From assembly GCA_902492045.1 (NCBI GenBank), contig CABUKB010000016.1, positions 1 to 32,239 on the forward strand: a stretch of DNA of 32,239 bases. Reading direction: 5' to 3'. Numbering within the stretch: position 1 is the stretch's first letter; each line of letters starts with the position of its first letter. The translations under genes were made by a program, and so were the position numbers. Source of the DNA: an uncultured Oscillospiraceae bacterium. Its GTDB lineage: Bacteria; Bacillota; Clostridia; Oscillospirales; Acutalibacteraceae. The notes under the pieces are model-generated. The model was not told the origin of the DNA. It made no database searches and saw nothing but the letters and a program-made list of their open reading frames with translations. This document shows, piece by piece, positions 1-8,068 of this stretch.

Positions 1-180
1 AGCCACCGCAAGGACAATGAAGAATTCTATGCTTCTCACAAGTTCTTCTCTTTCGCTGACTTTGCTGCTCAACTTGCCCTCCGGCAGCGTCAATACAACA
101 ATTTCCCCATCCGTCCTCTCAACTGGCGCTCTCCTAAACAGGTCTTATTCTCTTTCCCCAATTTTGTAACACATCATTGA
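1..180 (+). CDS. 3' end of an IS transposase, integrase-core type (partial)
   Basis: The first 59 codons of frame 1 are open up to TGA at 178-180 and carry a typical C-terminal tail of DDE/rve integrase-core transposases. It starts SHRKDNEEFY, has an FFSFADF segment, then RQYNNFPIRPLNW..SP. This tail is common in IS481/IS3-like elements with an RNase H fold, where the Glu of the DDE triad lies just upstream of the SHRKDN-like motif. The catalytic Asp residues are outside the window, so activity cannot be judged. The element probably ends shortly after the stop; 'accgaca' at 184-190 is a plausible terminal-repeat end because such elements often end in CA, but this is inference. It sits directly upstream of the DUF6323 gene and may have displaced that gene's promoter. 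Family level assignment is fairly sure, exact IS family is not. Confidence 0.75.
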   Translation, partial: SHRKDNEEFYASHKFFSFADFAAQLALRQRQYNNFPIRPLNWRSPKQVLFSFPNFVTHH

Positions 181-209
181 CTAACCGACATTTTTTAAGG
201 AGGCTGCGT

Positions 210-665
210 ATGGATTCTGCCCTTTATTCTCTGCTCGCTCCCAGCCAAAATGAGGAATCGTACCAGTTGGCGGCGCTTTGTGAAAGCGTGCATGCACACG
301 GGCTTACCATGACACCAGAAGAGGCGCGGCAGCTCATGGCGATACAAAGGCAGGCCCTGCTCGACACCGGACGGGTGGAAATCGGCTGTACCGTCCTGCG
401 AAAACTGGCCGCCTCCTTCGCCGCTTCCCCCTATGCCCATCCGGAAGATTTTGCCTCCTTGCTGGGCGATCTGACCGGCTGGTTTTACCATTTCAAAAAC
501 GCCGCACCGCACCCCCTCTCCGACGACGAGCTGATCGACTGGATGCGATACGCCTTTGACCACCGTTGCATGGGGCAGCCGGATCTGCTGGAACGGGAAT
601 GGGAGCGTCGCCTCGGCCGCGCCGGTGACAACTACGCCGCGCTTCCGGACTGGTTCGATACTTAG
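210..665 (+). CDS. DUF6323 family protein (unknown function)
   Basis: A 151-residue soluble protein. Start ATG at 210 is chosen because AAGGAGG (197-203) sits 6 bases upstream; a longer in-frame TTG at 177 overlaps the transposase stop and lacks a ribosome site. The sequence matches what I remember of DUF6323: a GLTMTPEEA stretch, then DTGRVEIG, then SPYAHPEDF, a FYHFKN motif and a DDELIDWMRYAFD helix near the C-terminus. No signal peptide or membrane segment is visible. DUF6323 genes are usually found immediately before a DUF6179 gene in gut Clostridia, exactly as here, which supports the identification. Function is unknown; a shared complex or pathway with the next gene is inference. The promoter is not evident and the IS end lies about 20 bp upstream. 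Confidence 0.8.
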   Translation: MDSALYSLLAPSQNEESYQLAALCESVHAHGLTMTPEEARQLMAIQRQALLDTGRVEIGCTVLRKLAASFAASPYAHPEDFASLLGDLTGWFYHFKNAAPHPLSDDELIDWMRYAFDHRCMGQPDLLEREWERRLGRAGDNYAALPDWFDT

Positions 666-674
666 GGTCCGCCG

Positions 675-697
675 GCAGGCCTTAGCCTGCACCTTTT
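675..697 (+). terminator. Small stem-loop between DUF6323 and DUF6179 genes
   Basis: GCAGGC (675-680) pairs with GCCTGC (685-690) around a CTTA loop and is followed by ACCTTTTG. The stem is only 6 bp and the T-tract is short, so this is at best a weak terminator or a processing/attenuation element between two genes that probably form one unit. Confidence 0.3.
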
Positions 698-744
698 GCT
701 TATGATAGAAAGACAGACTTTCGATAGAATAGGAGCGGAATCCT

Positions 745-1368
745 ATGGAACTTCTCAATTTCCATCCGGCCATGAACCCCATTCCCCAAGAGGCGTTCGC
801 CGCTCTTCTCAGCCGTCAAATCCTGCGCTACACCGGATTTCGAAGCAGTTCCGTCCGGATCCAGACCGCCGAGCAGATTGCCCGTTCTATCCTATATGCC
901 TTGGCCGCTTTGAGCGAGAAAGAAGCGGTGGATCCTTCCATAGATCTGGACAACCTTTATCCCCGCGCCCTTGCGTATCTGCGGGCGCAGGTGCGGCGGT
1001 GCCGGTTCCTTTACGCGGCGGTGAAGGCCAGCCGTTTGCCCACCTCCCTCCTCTCCTATAATACCCTCATTGATCAGGATATCCCGGTGTTTCTGCGCAA
1101 CTACGACCCTGAATTTTACGCCGCCGAAGAGGTCGCCTTTCCCCTTTATCCACTGGCCGGTTTCACAGCAGCGGGCACCGGGGTCCTGTTCGTCCGGGAG
1201 TATCTCGCCCGCTTGTTTGAGGAAAACCGCGCTTGTGCGGGCATCCCGGCCACTGCCATACGCGCCGCCCTGGAGAGGGCCGGCAAAAAGTACGGGCAGC
1301 CGCCACGGGAATTGACCGTCAATTTGTCCGAGATTCTGCTTTCCGCCCAAGACGCTTTTCCGCTTTAG
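745..1368 (+). CDS. DUF6179 domain protein (unknown function)
   Basis: A 207-residue protein starting at ATG 745 with AGGAG at 731-735. The C-terminal half has the features I associate with DUF6179: IPVFLRNYDPEF, a YPLAGF.AAGTG stretch and an EYLARLFEENRAC helix. The family usually includes longer proteins (inference from memory), so this may be a short version. The start used here gives a protein beginning MELLNFHPAMNP; a second ATG at 772 has no ribosome site. It is 79 bp after DUF6323 on the same strand, and the two families co-occur. No catalytic motif, signal peptide or membrane helix is seen. Nothing in the sequence tells the function. Confidence 0.7.
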   Translation: MELLNFHPAMNPIPQEAFAALLSRQILRYTGFRSSSVRIQTAEQIARSILYALAALSEKEAVDPSIDLDNLYPRALAYLRAQVRRCRFLYAAVKASRLPTSLLSYNTLIDQDIPVFLRNYDPEFYAAEEVAFPLYPLAGFTAAGTGVLFVREYLARLFEENRACAGIPATAIRAALERAGKKYGQPPRELTVNLSEILLSAQDAFPL

Positions 1369-1382
1369 CATCTAAAAATGTC

Positions 1383-1412
1383 TTGACTTCTCTTCCTTAC
1401 TCGGTGTATAAT
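1383..1412 (+). promoter_or_regulatory. Sigma-A type promoter of the ilvBNC operon
   Basis: TTGACT (1383-1388), an 18-bp spacer and TATAAT (1407-1412), 62 bp before the ilvB start. The expected leader of about 55 nt is too short for a T-box, and I see no T-box or leader-peptide structure. Confidence 0.75.
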
Positions 1413-1474
1413 ATCCGCAATCTCTGAATTCCGCTGGGGTGGATTCGGAAACGACGGGAAAGGGGGCGTTCGCC

Positions 1475-3100
1475 ATGATGTCCGGCGCCGCAGCTATGGT
1501 CAAATGCCTGGAATTAGAAGGGGTCCGCGTCCTGTTCGGCTATCCCGGCGCAGCGATCTGCCCGTTTTACGACGCATTGGCCGGCAGTTCGCTCCACCAC
1601 GTTCTGGTGCGTACCGAACAAAACGCCGCCCACGCCGCATCGGGTTACGCGCGGATTTCCGGCAAGGCCGGTGTCTGCGTGGCCACCTCCGGTCCAGGCG
1701 CTACCAACCTGCTCACCGGCATCGCCTCGGCTTACATGGATTCGATCCCCCTGGTGGTGATTACCGGACAGGTGCGCAGCGACCTGCTGGGGCGGGATGT
1801 CTTTCAGGAGGCCGATATCACCGGCGCGGCCGAGCCGTTCACCAAGCACAGCTATATTGTCAAGCGGGCAGCCGATCTGCCCCGGATTTTCAAAGAGGCA
1901 TTTCATATCGCCTCCACCGGACGGCCCGGTCCCGTGCTTATCGACGTTCCCATTGATATGCAGCAAAAGAGCATCGGGAATTTCGATTACAGCCGTCCGG
2001 TCGATATCCTCGGCTATAAACCCCGCACCCAGGGCCACTCCCTACAGATTCGCAAAGCGGCCGAGGCGCTCGCCTCCTGTAAACGCCCGGTGCTCTGTGC
2101 GGGCGGCGGCGTATTTTCCGCCGGTGCTCAAGGGGCGTTGCGCACATTGGTTGAGCAGGTCAATCTGCCCACCGTCTCCACCATGATGGGCATCGGCGCC
2201 CTGCCGACGGCCCATCCGTTGAACCTCGGCATGCTCGGTTCCCACGGCGGTGCCCCGGCCAACAAGGCGGTGCGGGACGCTGATCTCGTCATCATGGCGG
2301 GGGCCCGGGTCGGGGACCGCGCGGTGGCCGCTCCCGGCCAGATCGCCACCCGAGCCAAGGTCATTCATATCGACATTGATCCGGCGGAGATCGGCAAAAA
2401 TCTGCCGGTACATATTCCCATCGTCGGCGATCTCCGCCAGGTGCTTGCGGAACTCGTCCGCCATACCGCCGGAATCCAGGCACCGGATGACTGGGTAAAG
2501 ACCGTTGTCGAGCGGCGGCAGCGGTATGCCGCGAAGCCCATTCCCCCGGTGGAGGGATACGTGGAACCCAAAACCTTCATGCGGGCTCTGTCCGGCCGGA
2601 TGCAGGCCGATGGCATTCTGTGCGCGGATGTGGGGCAAAACCAGATCTGGTCCGCGAATCATTTTGCAGTCCGAGAGGGACGTTTTCTGACCTCCGGAGG
2701 CATGGGGACGATGGGCTACTCCATCCCCTGTGCCCTGGGCGCCAAAATGGCGCGCCCCGACCTGCAGGTCTGCGCGGCCTGCGGAGACGGCTCTTTCCAG
2801 ATGAGCCTGATGGAACTGGCCACCATCTGCCAGGAGGGGATGGGCGTCAAAATCGTTGTGATGCGCAACTCCCGCCTGGGGATGGTCCGGGAATTGCAGG
2901 ACAATCAATACCATGGGGTGCACAGTGGCGTCGATCTTACCGTCAGCCCCGATTTTGTCAAAATCGCGGAGGCCTATTCCATCCGTGCCCGGTCCGTCTC
3001 CTCCAACGAAGAGGCGGAGGCGGCGATCGACGATATGCTCGCCGACGACCGGCCCTATCTGCTCGAATGCCGCGTCATGCCCGATTATCCTTCATTGTAA
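1475..3100 (+). CDS. ilvB: Acetolactate synthase large (catalytic) subunit
   Basis: Thiamine-diphosphate enzyme (541 aa) that condenses two pyruvates to 2-acetolactate, or pyruvate with 2-ketobutyrate to 2-aceto-2-hydroxybutyrate, at the first step of valine/leucine/isoleucine synthesis. Start ATG 1475 is preferred because GGGAAAGGGGG (1456-1466) lies just upstream; the frame opens earlier with a GTG at 1439 that has no ribosome site. Visible motifs are the FGYPGAAICPFYDAL N-terminus, catalytic Glu48 in RTEQNAAHAASGYAR, TSGPGATN, the FAD/domain III stretch with HIDIDPAEIGK, and the ThDP-binding GDGSFQMS...RNSRLGMV region near residues 440-480. It is full length for the family. The ilvN regulatory subunit follows after 20 bp and ilvC after that, so this is an ordinary ilv operon without ilvD or leu genes in view. 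Confidence 0.97.
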   Translation: MMSGAAAMVKCLELEGVRVLFGYPGAAICPFYDALAGSSLHHVLVRTEQNAAHAASGYARISGKAGVCVATSGPGATNLLTGIASAYMDSIPLVVITGQVRSDLLGRDVFQEADITGAAEPFTKHSYIVKRAADLPRIFKEAFHIASTGRPGPVLIDVPIDMQQKSIGNFDYSRPVDILGYKPRTQGHSLQIRKAAEALASCKRPVLCAGGGVFSAGAQGALRTLVEQVNLPTVSTMMGIGALPTAHPLNLGMLGSHGGAPANKAVRDADLVIMAGARVGDRAVAAPGQIATRAKVIHIDIDPAEIGKNLPVHIPIVGDLRQVLAELVRHTAGIQAPDDWVKTVVERRQRYAAKPIPPVEGYVEPKTFMRALSGRMQADGILCADVGQNQIWSANHFAVREGRFLTSGGMGTMGYSIPCALGAKMARPDLQVCAACGDGSFQMSLMELATICQEGMGVKIVVMRNSRLGMVRELQDNQYHGVHSGVDLTVSPDFVKIAEAYSIRARSVSSNEEAEAAIDDMLADDRPYLLECRVMPDYPSL

Positions 3101-3120
3101 CCGGAAGGGGGGCAACACCG

Positions 3121-3648
3121 ATGAAATATACCATGTCCGTGCTGGTGGAAAATCATCCCGGCACCCTGTCCAAGGTTTCGGGGCTCTTTTCCCGCCGTGG
3201 CTTTAATATTGATTCCCTGGCGGTCGGCGTTACCGAAGACCCGGCCGTCTCCCGTATGACCATTGTGGTGGATGGGGACGAGTATATTGTCGAGCAGCTG
3301 GAAAAACAGCTGAATAAACTGATCCCGGTCATCAAGGTCAAAACCCTTGAACCCGGCGGCACCATTGCCCGCACCCTGTCTTTAATTAAAGTGGCGGTCG
3401 GATCCGGCCAACGGCCTGAAATCATCCGCGCGGCCGAATTGATGGGCGCCAAGGTGGCGGATGCCACCCGCTCCACCCTCACCCTGGAATATGCGGACAC
3501 CGCCGAACGAACCGAGACGCTCGAGGCCCTCCTTCGTCCCTACGGGATTCGGGAAATCGTGCGCACCGGCATTATCGCCATCGAAAAGGGCGCCGAGCCC
3601 ACCCGAAAGGATAAGCCGAAGGCGGACACCGCCGCCCCTTCCGAATGA
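3121..3648 (+). CDS. ilvN: Acetolactate synthase small (regulatory) subunit
   Basis: A 175-residue regulatory partner of IlvB, expected to bind valine for feedback inhibition. It starts at ATG 3121 after the ribosome site GGAAGGGGGG (3102-3111). The N-terminal ACT domain is clear: SVLVENHPGTLSKVSGLFS, then RRGFNIDSLAVG and SRMTIVV (residues about 4-75). The C-terminal domain carries LIKVAV, a FRAKI-type segment degenerate here as AAELMGAKVAD, and YGIREIVRTGIIAIEKG. A short charged Lys/Thr/Pro tail (about the last 20 residues) extends past the usual family end. Spacing of 20 bp to ilvB and 87 bp to ilvC fits one transcript. Confidence 0.96.
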   Translation: MKYTMSVLVENHPGTLSKVSGLFSRRGFNIDSLAVGVTEDPAVSRMTIVVDGDEYIVEQLEKQLNKLIPVIKVKTLEPGGTIARTLSLIKVAVGSGQRPEIIRAAELMGAKVADATRSTLTLEYADTAERTETLEALLRPYGIREIVRTGIIAIEKGAEPTRKDKPKADTAAPSE

Positions 3649-3735
3649 GCTTGCCCGTCGTTTTGGGCCTTGGCTGAAAACAACGGGTTTAAACCCATAA
3701 ATTTGCCGCAAACCGGCACAGGAGGTAATCATATC

Positions 3736-4731
3736 ATGGCAAAGATCTACTATCAAAACGACTGCAACCTGAGTGTTCTCAAGGGGAAAACCGTCGCCAT
3801 CATCGGTTACGGTTCGCAGGGACATGCCCACGCGCTCAATCTGCATGAAAGCGGTGTGGACGTTGTCGTCGGCCTGTATAACGGCTCTAAAAGCTGGGCC
3901 AAAGCCGAGGCGGCGGGCTTGAAGGTCATGACCGCAGCTCAAGCCGCTGAAACCGCCGACGTTATCATGATCCTCATCAACGACGAGCGCCAGGCCGACC
4001 TGTATAAAAAAGATATTGAACCCCACCTGACCTCCGGCAAAGCTCTCGCTTTCGCTCATGGATTCAACATTCACTTCGGCCAGATCGTACCGCCTGCCAA
4101 TGTGGACGTGTTCATGATCGCGCCCAAAGGCCCCGGCCATACCGTCCGCAGCGAATACGTGGAGGGGAAGGGCGTGCCCTGTCTCGTCGCCATCCATCAG
4201 GACGCCACCGGCCGCGCTCTGGACATCGCTCTCGCCTATGCCGCAGGCATCGGCGGCGCGCGTGCCGGCGTACTCGAGACCACCTTTAAGGTGGAAACCG
4301 AAACCGACCTGTTCGGGGAGCAGGCCGTGCTGTGCGGCGGCGTAACAGCCTTGATGAAGGCCGGCTTCGAGACCTTGGTTGAGGCCGGCTATGATCCCCG
4401 GAACGCGTATTTCGAGTGCATCCACGAAATGAAACTGATCGTCGACTTGATCTACAAGGGCGGTTTCTCTATGATGCGCTATTCCATCTCCGACACCGCC
4501 GAATTCGGCGATTATGAGACTGGTAAACGCCTGATTACCGATGAAACCAAGAAAGAGATGAAAAAGATCCTGTCCGAGATCCAGGACGGCACCTTTGCCT
4601 CCAAATGGATCAACGAAAACAAGGTGGGCCGTTCCCATTTTAATGCCTGCCGCCGGATCGAAAGCGAGCACGAACTCGAAACCGTGGGCAAAGAACTGCG
4701 CAAGCTGTATAGCTGGAATCAGGAGGATTGA
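3736..4731 (+). CDS. ilvC: Ketol-acid reductoisomerase
   Basis: Class I KARI of 331 residues. It isomerises and reduces 2-acetolactate to 2,3-dihydroxyisovalerate with Mg2+ and NAD(P)H. Start ATG 3736 follows a good ribosome site GGAGG (3721-3725). Visible are the Rossmann motif IIGYGSQGHAHALNL (22-36), the catalytic-domain segments MIAPKGPGHTVRSEY and ETDLFGEQAVLCGG, and the ECIHEMKLIVDLIYKGG metal/substrate region. The cofactor loop reads LYNGSKS (47-53): the two serines that usually contact the 2'-phosphate are kept, while the basic residue commonly found after Leu is replaced by Tyr-Asn. It is the last gene of the operon and is followed at once by a strong terminator. Confidence 0.97.
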   Translation: MAKIYYQNDCNLSVLKGKTVAIIGYGSQGHAHALNLHESGVDVVVGLYNGSKSWAKAEAAGLKVMTAAQAAETADVIMILINDERQADLYKKDIEPHLTSGKALAFAHGFNIHFGQIVPPANVDVFMIAPKGPGHTVRSEYVEGKGVPCLVAIHQDATGRALDIALAYAAGIGGARAGVLETTFKVETETDLFGEQAVLCGGVTALMKAGFETLVEAGYDPRNAYFECIHEMKLIVDLIYKGGFSMMRYSISDTAEFGDYETGKRLITDETKKEMKKILSEIQDGTFASKWINENKVGRSHFNACRRIESEHELETVGKELRKLYSWNQED

Positions 4732-4753
4732 TTCCTCCCAAGGAATAACATCA

Positions 4754-4793
4754 GCCGCCCCTCCGGGAAATCCGGAGGGGCGGCTTTGTGTTT
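4754..4793 (+). terminator. Intrinsic terminator of ilvBNC
   Basis: A perfect 13-bp stem: GCCGCCCCTCCGG (4754-4766) pairs with its complement at 4772-4784 over a 5-nt loop, followed by TTTGTGTTT. It lies 22 bp after the ilvC stop. It may also stop transcription coming from the minus-strand LCP gene, although the opposite side has few Us. Confidence 0.9.
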
Positions 4794-4813
4794 CTCTAAG
4801 ATAAGGCGGTCCT

Positions 4814-5938
4814 TCATTCGTCATAGATATAATGGTGAAGCGCCTCGACCGAGGCCTTCTGGTTTTTGAGTTCCAGAACCGAGCCCACCCCTTTATATGT
4901 CTTGCTGACATAGTCGTCCGGCTGCGGCAGATAATAATCGTTGATAATGGTATAGTCTTTATACTTGAGCGCGTTGGAGGCAAAGCCCAGCAGTTCGTCC
5001 GGCGTCATATTGGTGTCGATGCACTCGAGCGCCTTCGTAGCCACCCCCATGAGTTCGAGAACCCCCATTGTCTTGGCCTTTTCCAGCATCAGGGTCACAA
5101 CATGGCGCTGGCGGGCGGTCCGCTGGAAATCGGAACCGATATAGCGGATGCGCGCATATTGCAGAGCCTGGAAGCCGTCGAGATGATAGACACCCGCGTT
5201 GCCCGACATGGGTTTCCAGTTGGCATCGCCGGGGACCGCTTTCACCCCCGCTGCGGGAATCAGGTTCATCTCGCCCTTGGTCAGTTCGATATCCAATCCC
5301 CCCACCGCGTCGATCACAATCGGCAGGCTGGTGAAATTGACCCCCACATACTGATTGATTTCCAGGCGGAAATTGTCCCGGATCATCCGAAACTGCATGT
5401 CGTGTCCGCCGTAGGCATAAGCCGAGTTCAGTTTGCCCCAGTCGTCCTTTCCATCCTTGTTGGAATCCCGGCCGGGCAGGGACACATACGTGTCCCGCAG
5501 CAGAGAGATCAGCTTGATGGTCTTTTTCTGGTCGTTGATGGAGAGAATGATATTGGTATCCGACCGCACCCCGCGGTTGGTATTCCCGTCATAGCCGAGC
5601 AGCAGGTAATTGGTAATCGGCCCTTCGTTGGTACGCAGTGGAATATCGGCCAGCGTCTGCGCCTTCAGATAATCTTCTTCGTAATTCTGGATCTCGCCGG
5701 ACACCGCATCCTCGTCGGGAGGAATGGACTCGAGCATCGACCAGTCGTTGTCCGGGGTATAATTCACTTTATCGAGCATCTGCCAGACAAAAGCGCCCAC
5801 GCCGATGCATAAAGCCGCCATCAGGCCCATCATGCTGACGCCGACAATGGTGGTGACGCGCACCTTTTTGGAATACCGTTTTCTTTTCTTGCGTTGTGCG
5901 GCCGCATGAGACGGCTTTCTTTTGGATTGATTTGCCAT
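4814..5938 (-). CDS. LytR-CpsA-Psr (LCP) family cell-wall polymer ligase
   Basis: A 374-residue type II membrane protein. LCP enzymes transfer teichoic acids or capsular polymers from lipid carriers to peptidoglycan on the outer face of the membrane. The start at 5938 (MANQSKRK) is preferred to an in-frame GTG/ATG further upstream because the promoter lies only about 50 bp before it and GGAG elements sit upstream; a start up to 16 codons earlier is possible. Order of parts: a very basic cytoplasmic N-terminus (1-27), one membrane helix (about 28-52), a linker, then the LCP core. The core has RSDTNIIL (125-132), LLRDTYVSLPGRD (146-158), VGVNF, and DFQRTARQRHV (270-280), with the conserved Asp and Arg residues that bind the lipid pyrophosphate. 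Which polymer is attached cannot be told from sequence. Confidence 0.93.
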   Translation of the reverse strand: MANQSKRKPSHAAAQRKKRKRYSKKVRVTTIVGVSMMGLMAALCIGVGAFVWQMLDKVNYTPDNDWSMLESIPPDEDAVSGEIQNYEEDYLKAQTLADIPLRTNEGPITNYLLLGYDGNTNRGVRSDTNIILSINDQKKTIKLISLLRDTYVSLPGRDSNKDGKDDWGKLNSAYAYGGHDMQFRMIRDNFRLEINQYVGVNFTSLPIVIDAVGGLDIELTKGEMNLIPAAGVKAVPGDANWKPMSGNAGVYHLDGFQALQYARIRYIGSDFQRTARQRHVVTLMLEKAKTMGVLELMGVATKALECIDTNMTPDELLGFASNALKYKDYTIINDYYLPQPDDYVSKTYKGVGSVLELKNQKASVEALHHYIYDE

Positions 5939-5994
5939 ATCTCCGACATCTCCCATCATACGCTGAAGGCCATCGGCTCTTGCCAAGTCTTCTT

Positions 5995-6023
5995 ATCATA
6001 TCACGTCGCGTGAAGTTCATCAA
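5995..6023 (-). promoter_or_regulatory. Promoter of the LCP gene
   Basis: Read on the minus strand: TTGATG (6023-6018), a 17-bp spacer and TATGAT (6000-5995). It places the start of transcription about 50 bp before the LCP start codon and separates this gene from fhs. Confidence 0.65.
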
Positions 6024-6154
6024 CCGGAAAACCGAAAAAATTGGAGAAATCCGTCGGATTTTCCATCCGGTTGAGCCGTGCATTCTCCTAAGAGAGCCGT
6101 TCCCGTTCTATTCTGTCCGGCCTGAAAAGTTCTATGTACGCCGCACCCGGGCTG

Positions 6155-7831
6155 TTAAAACAGCCCGTGAATCCGGCCGTCGTCATCGACATCAATCGCC
6201 TCGGCGGCCGGCACCCTGGGCAGACCCGGCATGGTCATGATATCCCCGAGCAGCACCACGACAAACCCGGCGCCCGCCGAAAGACGCACCTGCTTGACTG
6301 TTACACGGAAATGCCGGGGCCGCCCGAGAAGGGCCGGGTTGTCCGAGAAGGAATATTGCGTTTTAGCGATGCAGACCGGCAGGGTGCCAAAACCGAGGCC
6401 CTGAAGCCGTTCCAGCTCTTTGGCCGCGCCGGGCAGGAAATCCACCCCGTCGCCGCCGTAGATCTCCCGTACCACCGTTTCGATTTTGTCCCGCAGCGGG
6501 AGTGTCTCTTCGTACAGCATCCGAAAAGCGGAGGGGCGCTCCACCAGGGACAGCACCTCGTCGGCGAGTTCAACCCCCCCTTCTCCTCCCCTGGCCCACA
6601 CTTCGGACAGGGCAACCCGCACACCCAGTTGGGCGCATTTTTCCCGGACGAAGCGGATTTCCGCCTCAGTATCGGTGGGAAACCGATTGAGGGCGACCAC
6701 AGCGGGCAGTCCGAACCGGACCGTCATGTTCTCAAGATGCCCGAGCAGGTTGGGCAGGCCCTTTTCCAGCGCCGCCAGATCCTCCTGTTCCAGGGTGTCC
6801 TTGGCCGCGCCTCCATGGTGTTTGAGCGCCCGCACCGTCGCCACCACCACGACGGCATCCGGCCGGATTCCGGCCATGCGGCACTTGATGTCGAGAAATT
6901 TTTCCGCGCCCAGGTCGGCGCCGAATCCGGCCTCTGTCACCACGATATCCCCCAGCTTCAGCGCCAAACGGGTGGCCGTGATGCTGTTGCAGCCATGCGC
7001 GATGTTGGCGAACGGACCGCCGTGTACAAACGCGGGAGTATGCTCGAGGGTTTGGACTAAGTTGGGCTTGATCGCGTCCTTGAGGAGAGCCGCCATAGCC
7101 CCCTGAGCCTTGAGCTCCCCTGCGGTTACCGGCCGGTCATCCCGCGTGTAGCCCACCACGATCCGGGCCAGCCGCTCCTTGAGATCGCGAATTCCCGTGG
7201 CCAGGCAGAGGATGGCCATAATTTCAGAGGCCACGGTGATATCAAAGCCGTCTTCTCGCGGGACGCCGCCCAGACGTCCTCCCAACCCGTCGATGATTCC
7301 CCGAAGCTGGCGGTCGTTCATATCCACACAGCGCCTCCAGGTAATCCGCCGCACATCGAGGCCCAGTTCGTTGCCCTGGTGGATGTGGTTGTCCAGCATA
7401 GCCGCGAGCAGGTTGTTCGCCGCTCCGATGGCATGCATGTCTCCCGTAAAATGGAGATTGATGTCTTCCATGGGGATAACCTGGGCCCAGCCCCCGCCGG
7501 CCGCGCCGCCCTTGATCCCGAAAACCGGACCCAGAGAGGGCTCACGCAGGGCGAGAACCGCCTTTTTCCCCCGGCGGCGCAGTGCATCCCCCAGCCCTAC
7601 CGTAGTCGTCGTTTTGCCCTCTCCCGCCGGGGTGGGCGTAATAGCCGTCACCAAAACCAGTTTGCCGTCCGGTTTCTCCCGCAGCCGGTCGAAAACAGAC
7701 AGGTCCACCTTGGCTTTATAGCGGCCGTAAAACTCGATCTCCTGTGCGGACAAACCGAGCTGTGCCGCAATTTCCTCCACCGGTACCGGCTTGACGCTCT
7801 GGGCGATTTCGATATCCGACAACCGTTTCAT
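6155..7831 (-). CDS. fhs: Formate-tetrahydrofolate ligase
   Basis: Full-length 558-residue enzyme that joins formate to tetrahydrofolate with ATP, giving 10-formyl-THF. It feeds purine and formyl-Met synthesis, and the methyl branch of the Wood-Ljungdahl pathway in acetogens. Start ATG 7831 is preceded by AGGAGGG. Visible are the P-loop TPAGEGKTTTTVGLGDAL (67-84), the family signature REPSLGPVFGIKGGAAGGG, TGDMHAI, the HGGPFANIAHGCNS segment, and TEAGFGADLGAEKF. No other one-carbon genes (folD, metF) lie next to it. A 14-bp perfect palindrome is found upstream at 7903-7916, but no clear promoter hexamers are seen. The stop codon lies inside a short hairpin (6148-6167) with no U-tract. Confidence 0.97.
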   Translation of the reverse strand: MKRLSDIEIAQSVKPVPVEEIAAQLGLSAQEIEFYGRYKAKVDLSVFDRLREKPDGKLVLVTAITPTPAGEGKTTTTVGLGDALRRRGKKAVLALREPSLGPVFGIKGGAAGGGWAQVIPMEDINLHFTGDMHAIGAANNLLAAMLDNHIHQGNELGLDVRRITWRRCVDMNDRQLRGIIDGLGGRLGGVPREDGFDITVASEIMAILCLATGIRDLKERLARIVVGYTRDDRPVTAGELKAQGAMAALLKDAIKPNLVQTLEHTPAFVHGGPFANIAHGCNSITATRLALKLGDIVVTEAGFGADLGAEKFLDIKCRMAGIRPDAVVVVATVRALKHHGGAAKDTLEQEDLAALEKGLPNLLGHLENMTVRFGLPAVVALNRFPTDTEAEIRFVREKCAQLGVRVALSEVWARGGEGGVELADEVLSLVERPSAFRMLYEETLPLRDKIETVVREIYGGDGVDFLPGAAKELERLQGLGFGTLPVCIAKTQYSFSDNPALLGRPRHFRVTVKQVRLSAGAGFVVVLLGDIMTMPGLPRVPAAEAIDVDDDGRIHGLF

Positions 7832-7902
7832 GGCAGCTTACCCTCCTGTATATAGGGAGTTTTGGATCCCCCAAAAAGTTGGAAAAATCGTTGTTGTTAT
7901 GG

Positions 7903-7916
7903 AAATCTTAAGATTT
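7903..7916. promoter_or_regulatory. 14-bp perfect palindrome upstream of fhs
   Basis: AAATCTTAAGATTT is a perfect inverted repeat with no spacer, 72-85 bp before the fhs start. Perfect symmetry of this length in the only AT-rich patch between two genes suggests an operator, but no regulator is identified. Confidence 0.35.
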
Positions 7917-7997
7917 ACACAGACTCTTTCATACCATATAGGGTTGTTTGGAACTGTTTTTATGGCATAGTCCCGCAAAAATTCCATGGCGGCAAAT

Positions 7998-8033
7998 GCG
8001 CGGCGGCTTCCCGCCCCAGGGAAACCGCCGCGC
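7998..8033 (-). terminator. Very strong GC stem-loop after the transketolase genes
   Basis: GCGCGGCGG (7998-8006) pairs with CCGCCGCGC (8025-8033), extended inward by TTCCC/GGGAA. It lies 36 bp after the stop of the transketolase C-terminal subunit on the minus strand. There is no U-tract on either side, so it is either a terminator of the U-poor kind or an mRNA 3'-end stabiliser. Confidence 0.5.
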
Positions 8034-8068
8034 CGGAAACCATTCCAGCATCCGTATTGAATGAGAAA

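Noticed and set aside
1413..1474. T-box or leader peptide before ilvB
   Set aside because: Only about 55 nt of leader; no T-box sequence, specifier loop or run of Leu/Val/Ile codons followed by a terminator.
3382..4983. Minus-strand frame of 533 codons across ilvN/ilvC
   Set aside because: Overlaps two certain genes and the ilv terminator on the opposite strand; no recognisable domain.
7841..7960. Tetrahydrofolate riboswitch upstream of fhs
   Set aside because: The conserved core sequences of THF riboswitches are not present; only short palindromes are seen.
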